Source: an uncultured Clostridia bacterium (lineage in GTDB: Bacteria > Bacillota > Clostridia > Christensenellales > Borkfalkiaceae). From it: a stretch of 12,174 nucleotides of DNA. A model generated the notes under the pieces. The model had not been told where the DNA came from, did not search any database, and was given only the letters and a program-made list of their open reading frames with translations. Location of the stretch: the NCBI GenBank assembly GCA_947589335.1, contig CANPZH010000038.1, forward strand, positions 1 to 12,174, given 5' to 3'. The translations under genes were made by a program, and so were the position numbers. Numbering within the stretch: position 1 is the stretch's first letter; each line of letters opens with the position of its first letter. Shown piece after piece: positions 1 to 5,834 of this stretch.

Positions 1-14
1 TCATCGGACAACAA

Positions 15-77
15 GCCGCAGGTATGCGGCAAATTGTGTGCGCTGCCGCAGGGAAACCCTGCTCCGCGCAGTAATTT
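15..77. repeat. Paired GC-rich palindromes at the left edge
   Basis: Two adjacent stem-loops. The first pairs GCCGCA (15-20) with TGCGGC (25-30) around a GGTA loop. The second is a nested imperfect inverted repeat: AAATT (31-35) with AATTT (73-77), TGCGC (39-43) with GCGCA (66-70), and GCAGGG (48-53) with CCCTGC (57-62) around AAA. No T-run follows, so it is not a clear terminator on the + strand. The upstream gene lies outside the window, so this could be the 3' end of an upstream transcript or a REP-like palindrome. It resembles the reverse complement of the element after purL. No coding sequence is credible here. Confidence 0.45.
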
Positions 78-90
78 GGAGAAGCAAAGA

Positions 91-130
91 ACACCCCTTT
101 CGGCGAGCGAATGCGCGCCGAAAGGGGTGT
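91..130. repeat. Perfect 14-bp inverted repeat (hairpin)
   Basis: The arm ACACCCCTTTCGGC (91-104) is the exact reverse complement of 117-130, separated by a 12-nt loop. In RNA this would be a strong hairpin. The + strand shows no T-tract after it. On the - strand it would be followed by TCTTTGCTTCTCC, which is only weakly T-rich. It could be a weak terminator for a leftward transcript or a dispersed palindromic element; the sequence does not decide. Confidence 0.6.
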
Positions 131-140
131 CATTCTAAAT

Positions 141-283
141 ACGTCATTCTGAGCGGAACGAAGTGGAGTCGAAGAATCGCACCTTATTACAATGCGGTCC
201 ACACTTCGACAGGCTACTTCGTCGCATACGCTCCTCGTGCCGCCCAAGGGACCATGACAGAGAATGGCGGGGCAGGGTGACGT
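141..283. repeat. MITE-like element bounded by ACGTCA/TGACGT
   Basis: The stretch begins ACGTCATTCTGAGCGGAACG and ends in GGGTGACGT, so its 6-bp ends are inverted copies. Inside, GAACGAAGTGGAGTCGAAG near 156-174 has a degenerate inverse counterpart (ACTTCGACAGGCTACTTCG, 203-221). The left half resembles a short non-coding repeat I recall from many clostridial genomes and metagenome assemblies; that is recollection, not a search. No transposase is encoded, so any mobility would have to be supplied from elsewhere. ORFs across it are repeat translations without protein character. Confidence 0.45.
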
Positions 284-314
284 ATTAAAAACGTCATTCC
301 GCCCTATTTTTCAT

Positions 315-384
315 ACGTCATTCCGAACGAATGTGAGGAATCTCGTCATCAGATTCCTCCTCCCTTCGGTCGTCGGAATGACGT
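315..384. repeat. 70-bp inverted-repeat element (ATTCC family)
   Basis: Perfect 12-bp terminal arms, ACGTCATTCCGA (315-326) and its reverse complement (373-384), enclose a second perfect 9-bp stem, GAGGAATCT (335-343) with 351-359, around a 7-nt loop. The ACGTCATTCC end also occurs as a direct copy at 291-300 and, with its last base changed, at 141-150. So several partial or complete members of one repeat family lie within 250 bases. When translated it yields the familiar spurious peptide type containing VRNL, which argues against the overlapping ORFs being genes. Confidence 0.65.
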
Positions 385-385
385 G

Positions 386-450
386 GGGGGTGGAGCATTG
401 CAGCTCACAGCCCACCGGGCTGTTGAGCAGAATTGCAATGCTCCACCCCT
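386..450. repeat. Long 64-nt hairpin element
   Basis: A perfect 16-bp stem pairs GGGGTGGAGCATTGCA (387-402) with 434-449, extended by a possible G386-T450 wobble. Inside, GCTCA (403-407) pairs with TGAGC (424-428) and CAGCCC (408-413) with GGGCTG (417-422) around a 3-nt loop, with small bulges at 423 and 429-433. It abuts the preceding repeat at 384, suggesting nested insertion of one palindromic element next to another. No T-run follows. It could act as a transcription block, an RNA-processing site or simply a non-autonomous repeat. Confidence 0.7.
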
Positions 451-540
451 CGAGGGGGCGCCAAGAAGGGGGGAACACCCCGTGCCCTCTACATCATTCC
501 GAGGAGGAAACCGAGGAGAGAACCGAGGCGGTGCGGCGCG
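446..540. repeat. Further palindromic debris between hairpin and promoter
   Basis: CCCCTCGAGGGG (446-457) is a perfect 12-bp palindrome overlapping the previous hairpin. GAGGG (452-456) can pair with CCCTC (485-489), and a G-run near 468-473 can pair with CCCC near 477-481. From 491 a variant of the CATTCCGA motif is followed by two AACCGAGG-like copies (508-529). These look like truncated members of the repeat families to the left. No credible gene occurs between 1 and 631. Confidence 0.35.
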
Positions 541-595
541 AAAGACATCGCTTCGATTTTACAAGAAGAGTTTCTATTTTTCATGCGCCCAACGC

Positions 596-625
596 TTGAC
601 GGAGAGCGCCGCTTTGTACTATAAT
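596..625 (+). promoter_or_regulatory. Sigma-A promoter of the pur operon
   Basis: A -35 hexamer TTGACG (596-601; consensus TTGACA, five of six) is separated by 18 nt from a perfect -10 hexamer TATAAT (620-625). The expected start of transcription is about 632, giving a leader of roughly 127 nt before purE. It is the only strong promoter seen upstream of the nine co-directional genes. No convincing PurR box or purine riboswitch aptamer overlaps it. Confidence 0.85.
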
Positions 626-631
626 ATTGGC

Positions 632-758
632 ATGAACAGAGCAGGCAAGCTCTTCCGCGGCAAGCGGAAGGGGGATATGAATACGTTCGTTCAGAGCTGA
701 GGCAGATTTTTTCCGCGCAGGAAAAAATCTGCCCACTTTTACTTTTGGGGAGGTTTCT
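632..758 (+). promoter_or_regulatory. Operon 5' leader, possibly regulatory
   Basis: The predicted leader holds a 7-bp stem CTTCCGC (652-658) with GCGGAAG (664-670), extendable by two pairs, then a G-rich Shine-Dalgarno-like run (666-674). An ATG at 677 follows, opening a seven-codon frame (MNTFVQS) that stops at 698-700. That stop directly abuts the second hairpin (701-733). AGCTCT (648-653) can also pair with AGAGCT (693-698), offering an alternative fold. I do not recognise a known purine, ZTP, PRPP or ppGpp riboswitch. The arrangement suggests control of read-through into purE, but this is inference. Confidence 0.4.
701..746 (+). terminator. Leader hairpin with T-rich tail (candidate attenuator)
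   Basis: GGCAGATTTTTTCC (701-714) and its exact reverse complement (720-733) form a perfect 14-bp stem with a 5-nt loop, GCGCA. It is followed by CACTTTTACTTTT (734-746), an interrupted T-rich tract, and then at once by the purE ribosome binding site (747-753). Its position between promoter and first gene is that of an attenuator. The T-tract is imperfect and begins three bases after the stem, so termination may be partial. It could instead protect the mRNA 5' region or affect ribosome access. Confidence 0.55.
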
Positions 759-1250
759 ATGAAAAAGGTTGCCGTCATTATGGGAAGCGACTCCGATCTG
801 CCCGTCGTCGAGAAGGCGTTCGGCGTGTTCGGGGAGTTCGGGATCCCTTACGAAGTTCACGTCTATTCGGCGCACCGCACGCCCGAGGAGGCAAAGCGGT
901 TTGCGGAGAGCGCGGAAAGAGAGGGCTTCGGCGTCATCATCTGCGCCGCGGGCATGGCTGCGCACCTTGCGGGCGCGTTTGCGGCAAACACCGTGCTCCC
1001 CGTCATCGGGATCCCCATCAAGAGCGGCTCCTTGGGAGGGATCGACGCGCTCCTTTCCACCGTGATGATGCCCTCCGGGATCCCCGTCGCGACCGTCGCG
1101 ATCGACGGCGCGAAGAACGCCGCCTATCTCGCCGCGGAGATCCTTGCGGTCTCTGATCCTTCTCTCCGCGGACAGCTTTCCGCTTCCCGCAAAAAAGCCG
1201 CGGAGGAGGTCCTGAAAAAGGACGCAGCCGCCGCAACATTCAACAAATAA
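759..1250 (+). CDS. purE: N5-carboxyaminoimidazole ribonucleotide mutase (class I PurE)
   Basis: PurE forms CAIR in the cytoplasm; class I enzymes isomerise N5-CAIR, the product of PurK. The protein is 163 residues, normal for the family. It has GSDSD (9-13) in the nucleotide-binding loop and SAHRTP (37-42), whose His39 corresponds to the catalytic histidine of E. coli PurE; this motif marks class I. AGMAAHLAG (64-72) varies the usual AGGAAHLPG. The C-terminal half (GIPIKSG, MPSGIPVATVAID, KNAAYLAAEIL) is typical. The ATG has a strong GGGGAGG site (747-753) five bases upstream. It is the first gene of the operon, behind the leader hairpin. No purK is in the window, which is unusual for a class I enzyme whose other partners are present. 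Confidence 0.97.
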   Translation: MKKVAVIMGSDSDLPVVEKAFGVFGEFGIPYEVHVYSAHRTPEEAKRFAESAEREGFGVIICAAGMAAHLAGAFAANTVLPVIGIPIKSGSLGGIDALLSTVMMPSGIPVATVAIDGAKNAAYLAAEILAVSDPSLRGQLSASRKKAAEEVLKKDAAAATFNK

Positions 1251-1275
1251 ACAATCTTTAAGGAGAATCAATACC

Positions 1276-1989
1276 ATGGAAAAGAAGGAACAGCTCTACG
1301 AAGGCAAGGCGAAAAAGGTCTTTGCGACCGAAGATCCCGGTCTGTGCATCGTCTCTTACAAAGACGATGCGACGGCGTTCAACGGCCTCAAGAAGGGGAC
1401 GATCGCGGGCAAGGGCGTCGTCAACAACCGCATGTCCAACATGCTGATGCAGCTTCTCGAAAAGAAGGGCGTTCCCACCCACTTCGTCGAGGAACTTTCG
1501 GAGCGCGACACCCTCGTGAAGAAGGTGAAGATCGTGCCCCTCGAGGTCATCATCCGCAACGTCTCGGCGGGGAGCTTCGCAAAGCGCTACGGCGTGGAGG
1601 AGGGCATCGTCTTCGACGAGCCGACCATCGAATTCTCCTATAAGTGCGACGCGCTCGACGATCCGCTCCTCAACACCTATCATGCGCTCGCGCTCAAACT
1701 CGCGACGAAGGAGGAGATCGCGACCATCGAGCGTTACGCCTTCCGCGTCAACGAGGTGCTCAAGGAGTACTTCCTGCACCTCGGCGTGCGGCTCATCGAC
1801 TTCAAACTCGAGTTCGGGCGGCTCCCGGACGGCACGATCGTGCTCGCCGACGAGATCAGCCCCGATACCTGCCGCTTCTGGGATGCGAAGACGGGCGAAA
1901 AGCTCGACAAAGACCGCTTCCGCCGCGACATGGGCGGCGTGGAGGACGCATACAGAGAGATCTTCAAGAGAGTCACCGAAGGAGAGTAA
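1276..1989 (+). CDS. purC: SAICAR synthase
   Basis: PurC joins CAIR and L-aspartate using ATP to give SAICAR. It is 237 residues, the size of bacterial single-domain PurC. YEGKAKKVF (8-16) forms the N-terminal nucleotide-binding strand-loop. VPLEVIIRNVSAGS (87-100) and LIDFKLEFG (173-181) match the two family signatures, and LADEISPDTCRFWD (190-203) holds acidic residues expected at the metal/substrate site. The ATG follows an AGGAG at 1261-1265, with a rather long 10-nt spacing. The gap from purE is 25 nt and the stop lies one base before purF. Its product needs PurB (adenylosuccinate lyase) to become AICAR, and purB is not in this window. Confidence 0.97.
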   Translation: MEKKEQLYEGKAKKVFATEDPGLCIVSYKDDATAFNGLKKGTIAGKGVVNNRMSNMLMQLLEKKGVPTHFVEELSERDTLVKKVKIVPLEVIIRNVSAGSFAKRYGVEEGIVFDEPTIEFSYKCDALDDPLLNTYHALALKLATKEEIATIERYAFRVNEVLKEYFLHLGVRLIDFKLEFGRLPDGTIVLADEISPDTCRFWDAKTGEKLDKDRFRRDMGGVEDAYREIFKRVTEGE

Positions 1990-1990
1990 C

Positions 1991-3439
1991 ATGTCTCAGA
2001 TCCACGAGGAATGCGGCGTCTTCGGCATCTTTGCACCCGACGTGCAAGACGTCGCCTCGACTGCCTATTACGCCCTGTTCGCCCTCCAGCACCGCGGACA
2101 GGAATCGGCGGGGATCGTCGTCAACAACGACGGCGTGTTCACCGCCTATAAGGACGCGGGGCTCGTCAACGACGTGTTCACCGCGCGCCGCCTTGCGGGG
2201 CTCGGCCTCGGCAATATGGCGATCGGGCACGTCCGCTACTCCACGACGGGCAGCGGCGGGAGAGAGAACGCACAGCCCATCGTCGTCAACCATCTCAAGG
2301 GCAACATGGCGCTCGCCCACAACGGCAACCTCGTCAATTCCTACGAACTGCGCACCGAGCTCGAGGAGGAGGGGAGCATCTTCCATACGACCGCAGACAC
2401 CGAGGTCATCTCCTATATCATCACCAAGGAGCGCGTGAGATCTGGCTCCATCGAGGAGGCGGTGCTTGCTGCCATGGACAGGCTGAAGGGCGCCTATTCC
2501 TTCATCGTGATGTCTCCCTCCAAGCTCATCGCCGTGCGCGATCCCCACGGGTTCCGCCCCCTGTGCTACGGGCGGCGGCAGGACGGGGCGTACGTCGTCG
2601 CCTCCGAATCCTGCGCGATCGACGCGATCGGAGGGGAGCTCATCCGCGAGCTCGACCCCGGCGAGATGCTCGTCTTCACGAAGGACGGGATCGTCTCCGA
2701 CCGCTCCCACTGCGGGATCGCGGCGAAAAAGCTCTGCGTGTTCGAATATCTCTATGTCGCCCGTCCGGATTCCTTCATCGAGGGAAAATCGGTGCACGAG
2801 GCGAGAAAGCAGGCGGGGAGGTTCCTCGCCGAGCAGTACAAGATCGACGCGGACATCGTCATCGGCGTGCCCGATTCGGGGCTCGCCGCCGCCTACGGCT
2901 ATGCCGAGGCCTCGGGCGTTCCCTACGGGATCGGGTTCATCAAGAACAAATACATCGGCAGAACGTTCATCGCGCCCGGGCAGGCCGCGCGGGAAGACAG
3001 GGTCCGCATCAAACTGAACGTCCTGCGCGCCGCGATCGAGGGCAAGCGCGTGATCCTCGTGGACGACAGCATCGTCCGCGGCACCACCTGCGAGCGGATC
3101 GTCCATCTGCTCCGCGACGCGGGCGCGAAGGAAGTGCACATGCTCTCCTCTGCGCCGCCTTTCCTCAACCCCTGTTACTACGGCACCGACATCGACTCGC
3201 GCGAGAACCTCATCGCATGCCACCATACGGTCGACGAGATCGCGAAGATCATCGGCGCGGACTCGGTCGGCTATCTCGACGTGAAGAAGGTCGGGCTTCT
3301 CACCGGAGAAGACACGGGCTTCTGCAAGGCGTGCTTCGACGGCGATTATGCGACGGAGATCCCCGCAGAGGGGAACAAGAACCGCTTTGAACGGCCCATC
3401 AGCGAGAATCCCAAGTTCCGCAAGAGGGAGGAGACATAA
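1991..3439 (+). CDS. purF: Amidophosphoribosyltransferase (B. subtilis-type)
   Basis: PurF commits PRPP and glutamine to 5-phosphoribosylamine, the first step of the pathway. It is 482 residues. The N-terminal glutaminase domain has Cys8 after a seven-residue leader ending Glu-Glu, a propeptide expected to be cleaved to free the Cys nucleophile. Other visible residues are Arg82 (HVRYSTTG), Asn111-Gly112 and Asp136. The C-terminal phosphoribosyltransferase domain holds the PRPP loop VILVDDSIVRGTT (354-366). Cys249, Cys395 and the CKAC pair Cys445/Cys448 match the four [4Fe-4S] ligands of B. subtilis PurF, which suggests oxygen-sensitive turnover. The frame is open well upstream, but the ATG at 1991, one base after purC and behind GGAGAG (1981-1986), gives the family N-terminus. 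By family precedent it is likely inhibited by purine nucleotides. Confidence 0.97.
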   Translation: MSQIHEECGVFGIFAPDVQDVASTAYYALFALQHRGQESAGIVVNNDGVFTAYKDAGLVNDVFTARRLAGLGLGNMAIGHVRYSTTGSGGRENAQPIVVNHLKGNMALAHNGNLVNSYELRTELEEEGSIFHTTADTEVISYIITKERVRSGSIEEAVLAAMDRLKGAYSFIVMSPSKLIAVRDPHGFRPLCYGRRQDGAYVVASESCAIDAIGGELIRELDPGEMLVFTKDGIVSDRSHCGIAAKKLCVFEYLYVARPDSFIEGKSVHEARKQAGRFLAEQYKIDADIVIGVPDSGLAAAYGYAEASGVPYGIGFIKNKYIGRTFIAPGQAAREDRVRIKLNVLRAAIEGKRVILVDDSIVRGTTCERIVHLLRDAGAKEVHMLSSAPPFLNPCYYGTDIDSRENLIACHHTVDEIAKIIGADSVGYLDVKKVGLLTGEDTGFCKACFDGDYATEIPAEGNKNRFERPISENPKFRKREET

Positions 3440-4471
3440 ATGGAGAAGAGCTATTCCGAGAGCTACAAGGAAGCGGGGGTAGACATCACCGCGGGGTACC
3501 GCGCGGTCGAGCTTATGAAAAGACACATCCGCCGCACGCTTGCGGACGGCATGGAGGAGATCGGCGGCTTCGGCGGGCTGTTTTCCCTCCCCAAGGGGAT
3601 CAAAGAACCTGTGCTCGTCTCGGGGACGGACGGCGTGGGGACCAAACTGCGCCTTGCGCAGCTCCTCGGCAAGCACGACACGATCGGGATCGACTGCGTC
3701 GCCATGTGCGTCAACGACATCATCTGCTGCGGCGCGAAGCCCCTCTTTTTCCTCGACTACATCGCCTGCGGGAGGAACATTCCCGGGAAGATCGCCTCGA
3801 TCGTCGGCGGCGTCGCGGAGGGCTGCGTGCAGGCGGGCTGTGCGCTCATCGGCGGAGAGACCGCCGAGCATCCCGGCATGATGGCAGAGGAGGACTACGA
3901 TCTCGCGGGGTTTGCCGTCGGGATCGCGGAACGCTCGCAGATCATCGACAAGAATAAGATGAAGGCGGGGGATATCATGCTCGCCCTGCCCTCCTCGGGG
4001 GTGCACTCGAACGGGTTCTCCCTCGTGAGAAAGGTCTTCGACGTCGAGCATGCGGACCTCAACGCTCCCCTCGAAGAGCTCGGCGGAAAGCCGCTCGGGG
4101 AAGTCTTGCTCACGCCCACGAAAATTTATGTAAAGCCCGTCCTTGCGCTGCTCGGTCAGGTCGAAGTCAAGGGGATCTCCCACATCACGGGCGGCGGATT
4201 CTATGAAAACATGCCCCGCTCCATTCCGGAGGGGCTCGGGGTGAAGATCGGAAAATCGGACGTGAAGACGCCGCCTATCTTCCGTCTCCTGCAGGAGCGC
4301 GGGAAGATCTCCGAACACGACATGTTCAACACCTTCAACATGGGGGTGGGAATGAGCGTCGTCGTTGCCAAAGAGGACGTCGAAAGGTCGCTTGCGATCC
4401 TGAAAGCGCACGGCGAAGAGGGCTATGTCCTCGGCGAGATCGTCCGCGGCAGCGGCGTGACCGTCGCATGA
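3440..4471 (+). CDS. purM: AIR synthetase (FGAM cyclo-ligase)
   Basis: PurM closes the imidazole ring of FGAM with ATP, giving AIR. It is 343 residues, normal length. The N-terminal dimerising domain shows YKEAGVDI (9-16), SGTDGVGTKL (61-70) and VNDIICCGAKPLFFLDY (91-107). GGETAEHPGM (138-147) and SSGVHSNGFSLVR (185-197) follow, both diagnostic of AIR synthetase. The ATG overlaps no base but directly follows the purF stop (TAAATG), with GGGAGGAG at 3425-3432 as ribosome binding site, so translation is probably coupled. It belongs to the same fold superfamily as the synthetase domains of PurL at the end of the operon. Confidence 0.97.
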   Translation: MEKSYSESYKEAGVDITAGYRAVELMKRHIRRTLADGMEEIGGFGGLFSLPKGIKEPVLVSGTDGVGTKLRLAQLLGKHDTIGIDCVAMCVNDIICCGAKPLFFLDYIACGRNIPGKIASIVGGVAEGCVQAGCALIGGETAEHPGMMAEEDYDLAGFAVGIAERSQIIDKNKMKAGDIMLALPSSGVHSNGFSLVRKVFDVEHADLNAPLEELGGKPLGEVLLTPTKIYVKPVLALLGQVEVKGISHITGGGFYENMPRSIPEGLGVKIGKSDVKTPPIFRLLQERGKISEHDMFNTFNMGVGMSVVVAKEDVERSLAILKAHGEEGYVLGEIVRGSGVTVA

Positions 4472-4488
4472 GCGACAGGAGAGCGGAA

Positions 4489-5112
4489 ATGGAAAAGATC
4501 GGAATAGCCGTGCTCTGTTCGGGCGGCGGGACCAATTTTCAGGCGATCGTGAACGCGCAGGAGGCGGGGCTCATCCCGCATGGGGAGATTAAACTCGCCG
4601 TCTGCGACCACGCGGGGGCGTACGCGCTCACCCGCGCAGAGCGGATGGGCGTCGAGACCGCCGTGTTCGACAGGGAGGCGATCCCGGACCGCGCCGAGCG
4701 GGAGAGAAAGATCCTTGCCTGCCTGAAAGAGCACGGGATCGGGCTCGTCGTGTTTGCGGGGTTCATGACCATTCTGAGCCCCGTGTTCGTCTCGGCATAT
4801 GCGGGGAGGATCATCAACATCCATCCCGCCCTGCTCCCGAGCTTCGGCGGCAGGGGGTTCTACGGGCTGCATGTGCATGAGGCTGTGCTGAAGGCGGGCG
4901 TCAAGGTGACGGGAGCGACCGTCCACTATGTCACGGAAGAGTGCGACGCAGGCCCTATCATCGCCCAAAAGGCGGTGGAAGTGCGGGAGGGGGACACCCC
5001 GGAGATCCTGCAAAAGAGAGTCATGCGCGAGGCGGAGTGGGTGATCCTGCCCGAGGCCGTCGAGAAAGTGTGCAAAGAGCTGTCGGAAAAGACCGGAAAG
5101 GAAGGTGAATGA
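4489..5112 (+). CDS. purN: Glycinamide ribonucleotide formyltransferase
   Basis: PurN transfers a formyl group from 10-formyltetrahydrofolate to GAR. With this start it is 207 residues, normal for the family. The phosphate loop SGGGTN is at 11-16. The catalytic triad is Asn110 and His112 (INIHPALLPSF) and Asp153 (ECDAGPI). FGGRGFYGLHVHEAVL (119-134) carries the conserved folate-site segment. The frame also has an ATG at 4468 overlapping the purM stop as ATGA, but that has no ribosome binding site. The ATG at 4489 sits five bases after AGGAGAG (4477-4483) and gives the normal family N-terminus, so I chose it. The stop is one base from the next gene. Confidence 0.95.
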   Translation: MEKIGIAVLCSGGGTNFQAIVNAQEAGLIPHGEIKLAVCDHAGAYALTRAERMGVETAVFDREAIPDRAERERKILACLKEHGIGLVVFAGFMTILSPVFVSAYAGRIINIHPALLPSFGGRGFYGLHVHEAVLKAGVKVTGATVHYVTEECDAGPIIAQKAVEVREGDTPEILQKRVMREAEWVILPEAVEKVCKELSEKTGKEGE

Positions 5113-5113
5113 T

Positions 5114-5830
5114 ATGAGTTACGAAACCAACTGTCTCAAAAATACGCTGCAAAACAATCCCTATCCCGGGCGGGGGATCGTCGTCGGGCTCTCGGAGAGC
5201 GGAAAGAAGGCGGTCTTCGCCTATTTCATCATGGGCAGGAGCGAAAACTCCCGCAACCGCGTGTTCACCGCATACGGCGACGAGGTGAAAACGGAGCCCT
5301 TCGATCCGTTCAAGGTCAAAGATCCGTCCCTCATCATCTATTCGCCCGTGAAGGTCTACGGGAAGGAGGTCGTCGTCACGAACGGCGACCAGACGGACAC
5401 GATCGTGCAGGCGCTCAAAGAGGGACACTGCTTCCGTCATGCCCTCATGGGCCGCACCTTCGAGCCGGACGCTCCCAATTTCACCCCGAGGATCAGCGCG
5501 ATCCTCCACCTCGGCGGAAAGTTCGGCTACGAAATGTCCATTCTCAAGAGCGCGGACGGGGCGGGAAGCGCCTGCAACCGCTTCTTCTATTCCTATGAGC
5601 CCGTCGCGGGAGTGGGGCACTTTTTGCACACTTATGCCCATGACGGGGATCCGCTGCCCTCCTTCTGCGGGGAGCCGCTCCCAGTGCATGTTCCCGACGA
5701 TCTGAGGAAGTATGCGACGAGGATCTGGTCGGGGCTGAACGTCGAGAACAAGATCTCCCTCGTCTGCCGTGCATACGATCTCGGAACGGGCGCCTTCGAA
5801 CAGGTGCTGATCAACAAGTACGCGAGGTGA
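5114..5830 (+). CDS. purO: PurO-family IMP cyclohydrolase
   Basis: It is expected to close FAICAR to IMP, the last step of the pathway. The 238-residue protein is unrelated to the MGS-like cyclohydrolase domain of PurH. It resembles archaeal PurO (Pfam IMP_cyclohyd), whose known fold is that of N-terminal nucleophile hydrolases. Family segments seen are NPYPGRGIVVG (15-25), GRSENSRNRVF (41-51), VTNGDQTDTI (88-97) and APNFTPRISA (120-129). It is longer than the roughly 200-residue archaeal enzyme as I recall it, with about 15 extra N-terminal residues and differences toward the C-terminus. The frame has a GTG at 5105, but ATG 5114 is better placed 8 nt after AAGGAAGG. It lies 4 nt before the AICAR transformylase, which makes its substrate. 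Confidence 0.88.
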   Translation: MSYETNCLKNTLQNNPYPGRGIVVGLSESGKKAVFAYFIMGRSENSRNRVFTAYGDEVKTEPFDPFKVKDPSLIIYSPVKVYGKEVVVTNGDQTDTIVQALKEGHCFRHALMGRTFEPDAPNFTPRISAILHLGGKFGYEMSILKSADGAGSACNRFFYSYEPVAGVGHFLHTYAHDGDPLPSFCGEPLPVHVPDDLRKYATRIWSGLNVENKISLVCRAYDLGTGAFEQVLINKYAR

Positions 5831-5834
5831 TAAG

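Noticed and set aside
318..330. A PurR-box-like string, ATTCCGAACGAAT
   Set aside because: It resembles the B. subtilis PurBox core CCGAAC but is part of the repeat-family terminus, lies about 270 bases upstream of the promoter, and has no partner box at the expected spacing.
38..700. Overlapping + strand frames of 63-111 codons upstream of the promoter
   Set aside because: They run through palindromic repeats, mix several frames, and give peptides typical of repeat translation (for example the VRNL type). None has a convincing ribosome binding site or conserved character.
632..700. A purine, ZTP, PRPP or ppGpp riboswitch in the leader
   Set aside because: I could not find the conserved cores of these aptamers. 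The leader's hairpins do not form a recognisable junction, and the region before the hairpin is short.
1973..4411. An 812-codon open frame on the - strand across purF and purM
   Set aside because: It is antisense to two well-identified genes, has no family resemblance, and is explained by G/C-rich third codon positions.
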